Positions 53,047 through 62,229 of a stretch of 64,000 bases of DNA are shown here, piece after piece. The position numbers and the translations under genes are program-made. Position 1 is the stretch's first letter, and every line of letters begins with the position of its first letter. Source of the stretch: Marinococcus halophilus (GTDB lineage Bacteria; Bacillota; Bacilli; Bacillales; Marinococcaceae). The notes under the pieces are model-generated. The model worked only from the letters and a program-made list of their open reading frames with translations, did not search any database and had not been told where the DNA came from. The stretch spans positions 355,714-419,713 of the forward strand of contig NZ_NPFA01000001.1 of NCBI RefSeq assembly GCF_002265875.1, written 5' to 3'.

Positions 53047-53081
53047 TCCGAAACGTTTCGGACTTTTTGAAATCGATTTCA
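53047..53081 (+). promoter_or_regulatory. LacI-family operator 2 and adjacent palindrome
   Basis: Perfect palindrome TCCGAAACGTTTCGGA (53047-53062), then TGAAATCGATTTCA (53068-53081), a second perfect palindrome resembling a cre or a relaxed operator. Both lie between lacI and the binding-protein gene. No convincing separate promoter is visible. Confidence 0.75.
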
Positions 53082-53098
53082 TATAAGGAGGAATTTGT

Positions 53099-54358
53099 AT
53101 GAAAAAAGCTGCAGCCGTTACAGGCGCGTTTATACTGCTCGCCGGATGTTCCAATGCGGATATCTCCCCCACCGCTGAGGACGAAGTAACGATTACGTAC
53201 GCCCGCGGTGTAGATACGACCAACGCGACGAACGCAACGATTAAGGCATTTGAAGAAGAACATCCAAATATCAATGTGGAGGTTCGAGAGATGCCACCAA
53301 GCAGCAGTGAGCAGCATAATCAGTACGTCACGATTTTGAGCAGCGGCAGTGATGAAATTGACGTGTTTGCAGCCGACGTCGTCTGGCCGGCAGAATTTGC
53401 GCAGGCCGGCTATGCCCTCCCGCTCGATCGCCTGATCGAAAGAGACAATGTCGATATAGATGCCCATTTCCCCGCGCCTATTGAAGCTACTTCTTATAAT
53501 GGCAGACAGTATGCCATGCCAGTTTATACAGATGCCGGCCTGCTATTTTACCGGGAGGATATTGTAGATGAGCCTCCGGAAACATGGGAGGAGCTCGAAA
53601 CCCAGGCTTCCAGTCTTCAGGGCGAAGAAGGCACTTCCTTCGGCTACACCATGCAGGCCTCCCAGTATGAAGGCCTCGTTACGAATGCCATTGAGTTTAT
53701 AGGAGCCTACGGCGGCCAGATCATTAACGAAAATCAAGAGGTGGTCGTCGATTCCCCTGAAGCTGTGGCAGGAATTCAACAAATGATTGATATCACCCAG
53801 TCTGATTTTGTGCCTAATAATATTTTAAATTTCCAGGAAATTGAGACAGAGAATGCTTTCAATACCGGCAACACCGTTTTCGCCAGAAACTGGCCTTATA
53901 TGCTATCCACATCAACCGACCCGGAAATCTCCAGTATTCCTGACAACGTCAGCTTTACTACCCTTCCGGAAGGAAGCGAGGGAAGTGCCTCCGCGCTGGG
54001 CGGATGGACTACCATGATCAACAAAAACTCTGAAGAAGTCGAAGCTTCATGGGAATTTGTGAAGTTTATGTCCAGTAAGCAGGGACAGAAGATTGGCGCT
54101 CTCGAAGGCAGCCGGGCTCCTACCATTGAATCTTTGTACGAGGATGAAGAAATCCAGGAGGCAAATGCTTTGTTTGCGGACGAAGCGTTCGTCGAAACGC
54201 TGCAAAATGCTGTGCCGCGTCCAGTAACAGCAAATTATCCGGAAGTATCAGATATTATGCAGATTGAACTTTCACGGGCAGCAGCGGGAGAAATTACGGC
54301 TGAAGAAGCAGCCGCTAATATGGACCGCAAATTGAGCGCCGTTTTGAATGAAGAATAA
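53099..54358 (+). CDS. Extracellular sugar-binding lipoprotein (CUT1 family)
   Basis: 419-residue solute-binding lipoprotein. The signal peptide ends in lipobox LLAGC (residues 13-17), followed by a family-1 binding domain (ITYARGVDTTNATNATIKAFEEEHPNI; RQYAMPVYTDAGLLFYR; ALGGWTTMINKNSEE). It delivers sugar to the two downstream permeases. Resembles trehalose/maltose-type binding proteins, but the ligand is unknown. AAGGAGGAA precedes the ATG. Confidence 0.92.
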   Translation: MKKAAAVTGAFILLAGCSNADISPTAEDEVTITYARGVDTTNATNATIKAFEEEHPNINVEVREMPPSSSEQHNQYVTILSSGSDEIDVFAADVVWPAEFAQAGYALPLDRLIERDNVDIDAHFPAPIEATSYNGRQYAMPVYTDAGLLFYREDIVDEPPETWEELETQASSLQGEEGTSFGYTMQASQYEGLVTNAIEFIGAYGGQIINENQEVVVDSPEAVAGIQQMIDITQSDFVPNNILNFQEIETENAFNTGNTVFARNWPYMLSTSTDPEISSIPDNVSFTTLPEGSEGSASALGGWTTMINKNSEEVEASWEFVKFMSSKQGQKIGALEGSRAPTIESLYEDEEIQEANALFADEAFVETLQNAVPRPVTANYPEVSDIMQIELSRAAAGEITAEEAAANMDRKLSAVLNEE

Positions 54359-54382
54359 TACGGATTCAAAGGAGGAACCCGC

Positions 54383-55708
54383 ATGGCTAAAAAACCTGGA
54401 GGTAAATTTCAATTAAATGAAAAACAATTAGGCTACGCAATGGTCGCCCCGGCGCTCATTCTGATTCTTCTGGTCGTGATATGGCCGGTGCTGCTTTCAG
54501 GCTGGAACAGCCTGTTTGATTACCGGCTGAATGATCCCAGTAAATCAGAACGTATTATGACCGAAAGCTTGAACCTCGAAGAGTATGCCGATAACCGGTA
54601 CCTTATCGAACAAAACATAAACGAATTAAGCGAAGCCTATCCAGAAGGAGAGGAAACGTTTAACGAAACCTGGGCTGTCGTCCAGGAGCATCACGAGGAG
54701 CTCGTAGCTGATGAGGGAATGGCTTCAAGCTATCAGGAAGTCAACAGTATGCTCAATAACTACGAGCCGATTCAGGACGATAACCTGCGCATTCAATCAA
54801 TCGACGGGTCGTGGGGCAGTGAGTTTGAGGCCGCGATGGGAGAGCAGATTGAAGCCGTGAATTCCGTACAGCAGCAGGCGGAAGGTGACATCGCAGTAGA
54901 AATCGGCTACCTGGCCGCCCAGCTCGACAATCTGCAGGGATCGGTGCTGTCTTCGAATTTTGTTGGCCTGCAGAATTATACCGATTACCTGTTTAATGGC
55001 AGGACCTGGACCGCTTTAGCGAATACGACATTCTTTACGATTGTTTCCGTTGGTGCCGAACTGATCATCGGCCTGGGCGTTGCCCTGTTAATTAACCGGG
55101 CCTTTAAAGGACGCGGAATTGTGCGGGCATCGGTCCTTGTGCCGTGGGCTATTCCAACAGCAGTGGCTGCCATGATGTGGAGCTATTTGTTCGACGGCCA
55201 ATCCGGGATTGTCGCCCACTACATGGCTGCCATCGGATTGATTTCCGATCCGGGTACGCTTCTAACGACGGCGTCAGGATCCATGTTTTCCATTATTTTC
55301 GCAGACGTCTGGAAAACGACGCCTTACATGGCCCTGCTTCTGCTGGCCGGGCTGCAGACTATACCAAATACCCAGTATGAAGCGGCTGAAGTTGACGGAG
55401 CAGGAAGTATACAGAAATTTTTCTTTGTGACTCTGCCGCTGTTAAAATCAGCGATTCTCGTTGCACTGCTGTTCCGTACCCTTGATGCCTTCCGCGTGTT
55501 TGACCTGATTTACGTACTGACCGGCGGCGGGCCTGCAAACGCTACGGAATCGATTTCTGTTTTTGCCTATAAAATCCTGTTTGAACAGCAAAACTTCGGT
55601 GCCGGCTCTGCGCTTTCCGTCATTGTGTTTGTCTGCGTAGCCATCATCAGCTTTATTTTCGTTAAGCTGCTCGGCTCGGACCTGTTTCCGGAAAAGGTGA
55701 AAAAATAA
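54383..55708 (+). CDS. Carbohydrate ABC transporter permease (MalF type) with extracellular insert
   Basis: 441 residues, about 120 longer than a plain CUT1 permease. After the first membrane helix (about 18-38) comes an acidic, helical, soluble stretch to about residue 185, then five or more helices and the EAA loop YEAAEVDGAGSIQKFFFVTLPLL. Such inserts between TM1 and the next helix occur in MalF-like proteins and may contact the binding protein. Confidence 0.9.
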   Translation: MAKKPGGKFQLNEKQLGYAMVAPALILILLVVIWPVLLSGWNSLFDYRLNDPSKSERIMTESLNLEEYADNRYLIEQNINELSEAYPEGEETFNETWAVVQEHHEELVADEGMASSYQEVNSMLNNYEPIQDDNLRIQSIDGSWGSEFEAAMGEQIEAVNSVQQQAEGDIAVEIGYLAAQLDNLQGSVLSSNFVGLQNYTDYLFNGRTWTALANTTFFTIVSVGAELIIGLGVALLINRAFKGRGIVRASVLVPWAIPTAVAAMMWSYLFDGQSGIVAHYMAAIGLISDPGTLLTTASGSMFSIIFADVWKTTPYMALLLLAGLQTIPNTQYEAAEVDGAGSIQKFFFVTLPLLKSAILVALLFRTLDAFRVFDLIYVLTGGGPANATESISVFAYKILFEQQNFGAGSALSVIVFVCVAIISFIFVKLLGSDLFPEKVKK

Positions 55709-55727
55709 GTGGAAGGAGTGACTGCAC

Positions 55728-56549
55728 ATGTTTAAAAAACAAGCCGGCATCCGATTTTACATCTTCCTGGTTATCTTCGTGTTTCTCGTCATGTTTCCGT
55801 TCATCTGGGTGTTTTTAACTTCCCTGAAGCCTCAGGATGAGCTGACATCGTTCGCCTGGTTCACGACCAATGCCACACTCGACTCCTATGCGTCGGCGAT
55901 TACGACACGGCCGCTGTTCCGCTACATGCTCAACAGCTTCGTCGTTTCCGGCCTGACTACGATTTTATCGCTCTTGATTGCTTCTTTCACGGCCTATGCG
56001 GTGACGAGGCTCCCCATCCGCGGCAAGACTTTAATTTTAGGCCTGGTACTGGCTTCATCAATGTTTCCGCCGATTGCGATTTTGTCCCCGATCTTTAACT
56101 TTGTGACCGACACGGGACTTCGCAACAGCTACATCGGTCTCGTGATCCCGTACATTACCATCAGCCTGCCGCTAGCCATCTGGATTCTGGCTACCTTCTT
56201 TCAAAAAATCCCGTGGGAGCTCGAAGAATCGGCCAAGCTGGACGGCGCTACGCCGTTCCAGACATACCGCCAGATCATCCTGCCGCTCGCTACACCGGGC
56301 ATTTTTACAACAGCGATTCTCGTTTTTATCGCAGCCTGGAACGAATACCTTTTCGCCCTGGCGATTAACACCGCCGATGCCTGGCGGACGATTCCAGTCG
56401 GAATCTCTTTTTACCAGAGTGAATACACAGTACCGTGGGGAGACATTTCCGCCGCTACCGTTATCGTTACCATCCCGATTGTCATTCTCGTTTTGATTTT
56501 CCAGCGCCGGATTGTTTCCGGGCTAACGAGCGGGTCAGTAAAAGAATAG
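55728..56549 (+). CDS. Carbohydrate ABC transporter permease (MalG type)
   Basis: 273-residue CUT1 permease with six helices; EAA loop LEESAKLDGATPFQTYRQIILPL; ends in GLTSGSVKE. It lies 19 bp after the MalF-type gene. No ATPase gene follows. Confidence 0.93.
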   Translation: MFKKQAGIRFYIFLVIFVFLVMFPFIWVFLTSLKPQDELTSFAWFTTNATLDSYASAITTRPLFRYMLNSFVVSGLTTILSLLIASFTAYAVTRLPIRGKTLILGLVLASSMFPPIAILSPIFNFVTDTGLRNSYIGLVIPYITISLPLAIWILATFFQKIPWELEESAKLDGATPFQTYRQIILPLATPGIFTTAILVFIAAWNEYLFALAINTADAWRTIPVGISFYQSEYTVPWGDISAATVIVTIPIVILVLIFQRRIVSGLTSGSVKE

Positions 56550-56580
56550 TCAACCATATACAAAAAGGAGTGGGACTCAT

Positions 56581-57624
56581 ATGAAAACAGTAAACATTGG
56601 CGTCATTGGATGCGGGAGCATCGCAAGAAACCGCCACATTCCCGAATACGAAGCAAATCCACATACTATTATCCGGGCGGTCTGCGACCTCGTAAAGGAA
56701 CGCGCCGAGGAAACGGCCGCTCCTCTCGGGGCTGCGGCCTACACGGATTACCTTGAACTGTTAAAGGATGACTCAATCGATGCCGTCAGCGTCTGCACGT
56801 CCAACCATATGCACGCCCGGATCAGCATCGACGCCCTCGCTGCCGGCAAGCACGTGCTCTGCGAAAAACCAATGGCAACAAGCGAACAGGAAGCCGAAGA
56901 AATGATAGAGGCTGAAAAACGCAGCGGCAAAAAATTAATGATTGCCCACAACCAGCGCTTCGTTCCTTCCCATGTGAAAGCAAGAGAGCTGATTGCAAAC
57001 GGCGATCTTGGCAGGATCTTCAGCTTCCGGACGACATTTGGCCACGGAGGGCCGGAAGGGTGGAGCATTGACGGCAAGGACAGCTGGTTTTTCCGCAAGG
57101 AAGAAGCCTTTATCGGCGCCATGGGCGACCTTGGCGTACACAAATCCGACCTGATCCAGTTTTTGCTCGATGAGCCGGTAACCCAGGTGGCGGCTTTCGT
57201 GGAAAACAACGCGAAGGAAAATATTACGGTGGATGATAACGCTATCTGCCTGCTCAAAACAGCAGGAGGCTTAATTGGCACTCTCACGGCAAGCTGGGCG
57301 TATGTACCCGAGGAAGATAACTCCACGATCATTTACGGGGAGAAAGGCACGCTCCGGCTTGAGGATGACCCGGTCCATTCGCTGACTGCCCACTATACAA
57401 ACGGCCACACGGTCCGCTACGAGCTGGGCGGCATTCAAACAAACGATGCCGGCGGCCAGGAGAGCTCCGGGGTGATTGACGCTTTTACCGAGAGCATTGT
57501 TTTAAATACAGAAGCTCCAGTATCCGGAAATGATGGAAAGCGGGCTCTTGCTGTCATTCTGGCAGCCCTTGCCTCCAGCGAACGCGGCCAGTTTATTACT
57601 ATCGGAAAAGAAGGTGTTGAATAA
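56581..57624 (+). CDS. Gfo/Idh/MocA-family dehydrogenase
   Basis: 347-residue NAD(P)-dependent sugar dehydrogenase. N-terminal Rossmann motif NIGVIGCGSIARNRHIPEY, the CEKPMATS motif with catalytic lysine, and the GAMGDLGVHKSDL histidine region. Family members oxidise myo-inositol, glucosides or related sugars. Its stop overlaps the next start by one base (TAATG), tying it to the isomerase-like protein. Confidence 0.93.
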   Translation: MKTVNIGVIGCGSIARNRHIPEYEANPHTIIRAVCDLVKERAEETAAPLGAAAYTDYLELLKDDSIDAVSVCTSNHMHARISIDALAAGKHVLCEKPMATSEQEAEEMIEAEKRSGKKLMIAHNQRFVPSHVKARELIANGDLGRIFSFRTTFGHGGPEGWSIDGKDSWFFRKEEAFIGAMGDLGVHKSDLIQFLLDEPVTQVAAFVENNAKENITVDDNAICLLKTAGGLIGTLTASWAYVPEEDNSTIIYGEKGTLRLEDDPVHSLTAHYTNGHTVRYELGGIQTNDAGGQESSGVIDAFTESIVLNTEAPVSGNDGKRALAVILAALASSERGQFITIGKEGVE

Positions 57625-58592
57625 TGAAAATTGGCGTTTTTACCGTCCTTTATGCTGATTTGGCTTTTACAGACATGCTCGACAAAGTGAAGCGTGCCGG
57701 AGTGCAGGCGGTAGAGCTTGGTACCGGCGGCAACCCCGGCAGCGCCCACGCAGATGTGGACAAGCTTTTAAACAGTGAAGACGCTCGCAAGCAGTTTCAG
57801 GAAGCGCTCGATGCCCGGGAGTTAACCGTCAGCGCGCTCAGCTGCCATGCCAACCCAATTTCCCCAGATCCAGCGGAAGCCAGGGATGCGGACGAAACGT
57901 TCAAAAAAACCGTGCAGCTTGCCAGTCTCCTGGACATCCCGGTTGTCAATACGTTCTCGGGAGTTGCCGGCAGCGACGAAAGCGCCAGGCATCCAAACTG
58001 GCCGGTCGCCCCGTGGCCGAGTGCATACTCAGATATTTACAGCTGGCAGTGGGAGCAAAAGCTCATTCCATATTGGAAGGAAGTCGGCAGCTATGCTAAA
58101 GAGCACGGCATCAAGGTTGGCATCGAGCCGCACGGCGGGTTTTTGGTCCATACGCCGTACACGGTTTTAAAGCTGCGGGAGGCAACTAATGAAGCCGTAG
58201 GCGCCAACCTTGATCCGAGCCACATGTGGTGGCAGGGAATTGATCCGGTGGCCGCGATTAAAATCCTTGGGAAAGAAGGAGCAATCCACCACTTTCACGC
58301 CAAGGATACGTACATTGACCAGGATAACGTCAACATGTACGGCCTCACCGACATGCAGCCATACAGCAGCGTTCAGACCCGGGCCTGGAGCTTCCGTTCG
58401 GTCGGCTTCGGCCACGGCATGAAGGAATGGAGCGACATGATCAGTGCCCTTCGGACATTCGGCTATGACCATGTAGTCAGCATCGAGCACGAAGACCCAA
58501 TCATGTCGCTTGATGAAGGCTTCGAGCGGGCCGTGCAAAACCTAAACTCAGTCAACATTTCCGAGCGCCCGGTCGACATGTGGTGGGCATAG
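57624..58592 (+). CDS. Sugar phosphate isomerase/epimerase-like TIM-barrel protein
   Basis: 322 residues of the AP-endonuclease-2/xylose-isomerase-like fold. Metal-binding residues of the family appear in GIEPHGG (Glu), NLDPSHMWW (Asp/His), HFHAKD (His) and SIEHED (Glu). Paired with a Gfo/Idh/MocA enzyme, it may act on a keto-sugar made by its partner, as isomerase, epimerase or lyase. Terminated by 58604-58640. Confidence 0.9.
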   Translation: MKIGVFTVLYADLAFTDMLDKVKRAGVQAVELGTGGNPGSAHADVDKLLNSEDARKQFQEALDARELTVSALSCHANPISPDPAEARDADETFKKTVQLASLLDIPVVNTFSGVAGSDESARHPNWPVAPWPSAYSDIYSWQWEQKLIPYWKEVGSYAKEHGIKVGIEPHGGFLVHTPYTVLKLREATNEAVGANLDPSHMWWQGIDPVAAIKILGKEGAIHHFHAKDTYIDQDNVNMYGLTDMQPYSSVQTRAWSFRSVGFGHGMKEWSDMISALRTFGYDHVVSIEHEDPIMSLDEGFERAVQNLNSVNISERPVDMWWA

Positions 58593-58603
58593 CTCTCCGT
58601 ATC

Positions 58604-58640
58604 AAAAAAGCTGCTTCCCTTATTCAGGGGGCAGCTTTTT
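58604..58640. terminator. Bidirectional terminator between the sugar operon and liaR
   Basis: AAAAAGCTGC/GCAGCTTTTT arms with inner CCC/GGG pairing, between convergent genes. Confidence 0.85.
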
Positions 58641-59268
58641 AAAATAGATGATGCTTATACGCATAAACGACTGCCTGGGTCCGGTCCTGGACCTGCAGCT
58701 TATGGAGGACGCTGCTTACATGTACTTTCGCCGTTTTCAAAGCGATAAACAGCTCTTCCGCAATTTCGGTGTTGGTTTTTCCTTCCGCAAGCAGCCGCAG
58801 CACCTCAAACTCGCGCGCGGTCAGTTCCTCATGCAGCTCCCTCCGGTCCCGCCGTTTCATATTCACCATCAGCTTCCCGGCCACTTCGGGTTCCAGGATC
58901 GACTGCCCCTCGTGCGTTTTCCGGATGGCCGCTGCGATTTCTCCGGCCCGGGAGGTCTTTAAAATATAGCTTACCGCTCCTGCCTCAAGTGCCGGATACA
59001 CCTTTTCATCATCGATAAAGCTCGTGACAATAATAATTTTAGCTTCCGGCCACGCCTCCATAATGTTTTCCGTCGCTTCAATTCCATTCATATCGTCCAT
59101 CACAAGATCCATCAGAATGATGTCCGGCCTGAGCTCGAGAGCTAATTTAACCGCTTCCCGGCCGCTTGAAGCTTCCGCAGCCACCTCCATATCCGGCTGT
59201 GTCGACAAATATGACGTTACGCCAATCCGTACCATTTCATGATCATCTGCAAACAGGACGGTAATCAA
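58639..59268 (-). CDS. liaR: LiaR-like response regulator (NarL family)
   Basis: 209 residues. Receiver with DDHEMVRIG, phospho-Asp in IILMDLVMDDMNG and lysine in YILKTSRAGEI; C-terminal LuxR-type helix-turn-helix (LTAREFEVLRLLAEGKTNTEIAEEL). Overlaps liaS by 4 bp. In Bacillus the LiaFSR system answers lipid II-interfering antibiotics and other envelope stress and turns on liaH. Confidence 0.92.
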   Translation of the reverse strand: MITVLFADDHEMVRIGVTSYLSTQPDMEVAAEASSGREAVKLALELRPDIILMDLVMDDMNGIEATENIMEAWPEAKIIIVTSFIDDEKVYPALEAGAVSYILKTSRAGEIAAAIRKTHEGQSILEPEVAGKLMVNMKRRDRRELHEELTAREFEVLRLLAEGKTNTEIAEELFIALKTAKVHVSSVLHKLQVQDRTQAVVYAYKHHLF

Positions 59269-60299
59269 TTTTCTCCCCCCTTGGACAACCAGGGTACTTT
59301 GACATCGATGCGGCTGCCTTCTCCCGGCAGGCTCACCAAATGAAAATGCCCACCGATTTCCTCCGCCCGTTCCTTCATCGTGCTTAACCCGTAGCTGTCC
59401 GGTTTTTCTTCCTCTATATAAAATCCAACCCCGTTATCCTGGACGCGCAGGATAATAAATTCTTCGCGCTGCAGCAGTGACACCTTCAGCTCGGTTGCCT
59501 TTGCGTGGCGCAGCGTGTTGGAGATAGATTCCTGGCTGATCCGGAATAGCTGATCCTCTACTCCCTTTTCAATAGGAAAAGGCTCGATCACGTGTTTAAT
59601 CTGCAGAGGCACTTTCGTCGTCAGGTCATTCAGCAGCTCGGTTATCCCTTCCTGAAGGGTTTGTTTATTCAACGCAGCCGGCCGAAGATGAAGCAGCAGG
59701 GCCCGCATTTCAAGCTGGGATTGATTGATCATCCGCTCAATGGTCTGCCATTCCCGTGACGCTTCCCTGGCACCGGATTTTTCATTCACCGCAGATATCA
59801 TCATAGAAGCTGCAAACAGCTGCTGGCTGACCGAGTCGTGGAGTTCGCGGGCAATCCGGTTTCGTTCCTGCGAAATCACTTCCTGCAGGCTTTTCTCCCG
59901 GTCTTCGGCCCGTTCCTTAGCTAGCTTCTGCCCCCGCTCCGCCTGCCCCTGCAGCTGGCGCTCCACCATTTCAATCTCCGTGCGCAGCTCTTCTACTTCC
60001 CGGTACATATCCGCCGGCCAGATTGTTTTAGAGCTTCCCCTGCCCAACCGCTCCAGCACAGCCTGCATCTGCTGCCAGCGGGCACTCCAGGCCCGCTGCA
60101 CCAATAAACCAAGGGCGGTGCCAAGAAGAACAATCAGGACAACAAGCAAAAACACATATGGCAGACCGCTCGCTGTCTGTCCTGTGAGCACATCCCACAT
60201 ATCAAAAGGAAGCAGCAACAGCAGCGGAACGACAGCGGCACTGCTGATGAGAAAGGCTGCTCCAATCCCCCATCCCGCTGCTTTCATAAAGCTGTTCAT
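59265..60299 (-). CDS. liaS: LiaS-like sensor histidine kinase
   Basis: 344 residues with two N-terminal membrane helices (about 9-32 and 45-68) and a short extracellular loop, typical of intramembrane-sensing kinases. HisKA_3 motif QERNRIARELHDSVSQQL and a HATPase with VQDNGVGF. Overlaps liaF by 4 bp. Confidence 0.92.
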   Translation of the reverse strand: MNSFMKAAGWGIGAAFLISSAAVVPLLLLLPFDMWDVLTGQTASGLPYVFLLVVLIVLLGTALGLLVQRAWSARWQQMQAVLERLGRGSSKTIWPADMYREVEELRTEIEMVERQLQGQAERGQKLAKERAEDREKSLQEVISQERNRIARELHDSVSQQLFAASMMISAVNEKSGAREASREWQTIERMINQSQLEMRALLLHLRPAALNKQTLQEGITELLNDLTTKVPLQIKHVIEPFPIEKGVEDQLFRISQESISNTLRHAKATELKVSLLQREEFIILRVQDNGVGFYIEEEKPDSYGLSTMKERAEEIGGHFHLVSLPGEGSRIDVKVPWLSKGGEN

Positions 60300-61018
60300 C
60301 GCCGCTCCACCTCCAGATCCCCACTGAGCAGCGAGGTGAAAATGTAAAGCGTGGGAACATCTTTATCTGCCGCTGGAACACGTAAGGTAACCGTCTGGTT
60401 CCAGCGCTTTGCTTCTTCTTTCCCAAACAGGCGCACACGCCCGTACAGCGTGCTGTGACGAATGACCACGTGCACTTCGTACGGTACGTAGACAGTCACT
60501 GATCCCAAACCGTGGCGGATAATAATCACCGCTTGCTGCGGCAGCACCGTATTGGTCACATCAACCATTTTATCGCCAACGCCGCCGATTACGTTAATAT
60601 CCTTCCAGTGAAATGGCTTCCGTCCGACCTTCTCCCGTCCCCACAGGCGGTTGCCAAGCAGTTCGTCCCGTTCGTAATTCTCAATTCTGCCGCTCAGCTC
60701 CTCCACCTCTGCCTGTTCTTCGACGGGCTCCCGGCCCGAGCGGCGCATCTGCAGAAGCAGCAGTACAAAAAAGGCAATCACCCAGAACTGGACGGCCCAG
60801 AGAGTGACCGCTGTAAGGCCCAGGCCGATCCATCCGGTCCACCAGAAAATGGTGGCGAGCGTCCGCCTTTTCGTCCGCTTTCCGATAAAAATAAACAGGG
60901 TGAAGAAAAAGAGTACGGGCAGCAGGCCCGCTCCGTCCGAAAAAAATTCCAGTATGAACAGAAGGATTCCCGTAAAAAACACGAATTGGATCATTTTCGT
61001 TGATATGTGGGAAAACAT
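60296..61018 (-). CDS. liaF: LiaF-like inhibitor of the LiaRS system
   Basis: 240 residues: four hydrophobic segments in the first 90 residues, then a cytoplasmic C-terminal LiaF domain (DINVIGGVGDKMVDVTNT; VPYEVHVVIRHSTLYGRVRLFG). In B. subtilis LiaF keeps LiaS inactive without stress. It directly precedes liaS with 4-bp overlap. Confidence 0.9.
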   Translation of the reverse strand: MFSHISTKMIQFVFFTGILLFILEFFSDGAGLLPVLFFFTLFIFIGKRTKRRTLATIFWWTGWIGLGLTAVTLWAVQFWVIAFFVLLLLQMRRSGREPVEEQAEVEELSGRIENYERDELLGNRLWGREKVGRKPFHWKDINVIGGVGDKMVDVTNTVLPQQAVIIIRHGLGSVTVYVPYEVHVVIRHSTLYGRVRLFGKEEAKRWNQTVTLRVPAADKDVPTLYIFTSLLSGDLEVERR

Positions 61019-61049
61019 AGGAACCCTCCTTTGTTGTTTTATGTAGGTT

Positions 61050-61083
61050 AAAATAGAGACGCCGCTGTCAGCGTCTCTATTTT
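61050..61083 (-). terminator. Terminator between liaH and liaF
   Basis: 13-bp perfect arms AAAATAGAGACGC/GCGTCTCTATTTT immediately after liaH. The hairpin would limit read-through from the liaH unit into liaFSR. Confidence 0.85.
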
Positions 61084-61084
61084 A

Positions 61085-61726
61085 TCACGCTTTTTCCTGT
61101 CCCGCCTCTGTCTTCCGCTTTTCCAGACGCGCTACCCGTTCATCGAAGGTGGAATGCTCGTACTGCTTCTCATGATACTGCTCCATGCTTTCTATATGAT
61201 GCTCCACTTCCCTGAAACGGGCTTCGGGCTCGCATCCGTCCTTCTGATACAGCTTGGAAATATTGTAGTTTGCCCGGGCTATATTTTCCCGCCCCATCCA
61301 CTCCATACGTTTCAAACGCATATCCTTCAGCTTGTAGACCATTTCCTCGTGCCGCTCTTCTATTGTCTGCAGCTGTTCTTCAGCTTCCTTTTTCATCGCA
61401 GCAAGCTTTTGTGCCCGGTCGCCGTATTGTTCAATCTCTCTTAAGGCAACCTCATACAGTTCGTTTTCCTCGTAATGCTTCACTACCGCAGCCTGCTGCT
61501 TGCGTTTATCGAGCATGCTTTCTGCTTCGTCCAGTTCGTACTGAAATTCTTCGGCCAGCCGGCGCTGGCGCTCTGTGAGCCTGTGCACCTTTTCCGTTTC
61601 ACGCTCTGCTTCCCTAATATAGCGGTTCAGTGAAGTGATCGGATTGTCTGGCTCCTTTTTCATATTCCACCGCTCCCATTCGTGTTCGACATCCTGCTTG
61701 AACTGCTGCCAAATGCCTGCCATCAT
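61085..61726 (-). CDS. liaH: LiaH/PspA-family membrane-stress protein
   Basis: 213 residues, almost wholly alpha-helical coiled coil (PspA/IM30 fold): WEQFKQDVEHEWERW-like start with the NPITSLNRYIREAERE motif that defines the family. PspA/LiaH proteins form large oligomers supporting damaged membranes. Preceded by AAAAGGAGGAA. Confidence 0.9.
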   Translation of the reverse strand: MMAGIWQQFKQDVEHEWERWNMKKEPDNPITSLNRYIREAERETEKVHRLTERQRRLAEEFQYELDEAESMLDKRKQQAAVVKHYEENELYEVALREIEQYGDRAQKLAAMKKEAEEQLQTIEERHEEMVYKLKDMRLKRMEWMGRENIARANYNISKLYQKDGCEPEARFREVEHHIESMEQYHEKQYEHSTFDERVARLEKRKTEAGQEKA

Positions 61727-61739
61727 GCATTCCTCCTTT

Positions 61740-62096
61740 TTATCTGCGCTTTAGTTTTTTCCATTCTTCTTCAAAGCCTGTGAACGGATCTTTTGTTCTG
61801 GCGCGGCGGTCGATGTCTACCTCGTCCCCATTCCATTTTTTCACGCTCCAGTACATTGCATAGAGGCCGAGAAGTGCAACCACTGCATAGATGTTAGTGA
61901 GCGCAAGCGATATCGCGGCAATACCTGTAATTACCCAGAAAACCCGTGCCGCAGTGGTCGTGCTTTCCTGAAACTGGCGGTAGACGATATAGGCCAGCGC
62001 CACTCCGGCTGCGAGTAAGAGCAGCGACCCTAGGTTAGATAAAACTACGATGGCTGCGACGGTAATCACTGCTGCTAGTCCGATTTTTTTCCACAT
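61740..62096 (-). CDS. Small membrane protein upstream of liaH (LiaI-like position)
   Basis: 118 residues with three or four membrane helices in the first 88 residues, and a charged cytoplasmic tail ending FEEEWKKLKRR. It occupies the LiaI place ahead of liaH, 13 bp apart, and could likewise anchor the PspA-like protein to the membrane, but the sequence was not recognised as LiaI. Confidence 0.75.
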   Translation of the reverse strand: MWKKIGLAAVITVAAIVVLSNLGSLLLLAAGVALAYIVYRQFQESTTTAARVFWVITGIAAISLALTNIYAVVALLGLYAMYWSVKKWNGDEVDIDRRARTKDPFTGFEEEWKKLKRR

Positions 62097-62198
62097 GGTG
62101 TTTCCCCCTTCCTGTACCTCTATCTTACGCCGGTTACCCAGCGGCCGGGAGCAGCCCGGGGTCTATCTTTCCTACGCCTCCAGGCGTATTTATCATGA

Positions 62199-62229
62199 AA
62201 AAACACCCTTTCCGAAGAAATGGGTGTTT
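62199..62229 (-). terminator. Terminator of the 208-aa gene
   Basis: AAACACCC/GGGTGTTT stem with TTTTTT on the minus strand, overlapping the stop. Confidence 0.8.
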
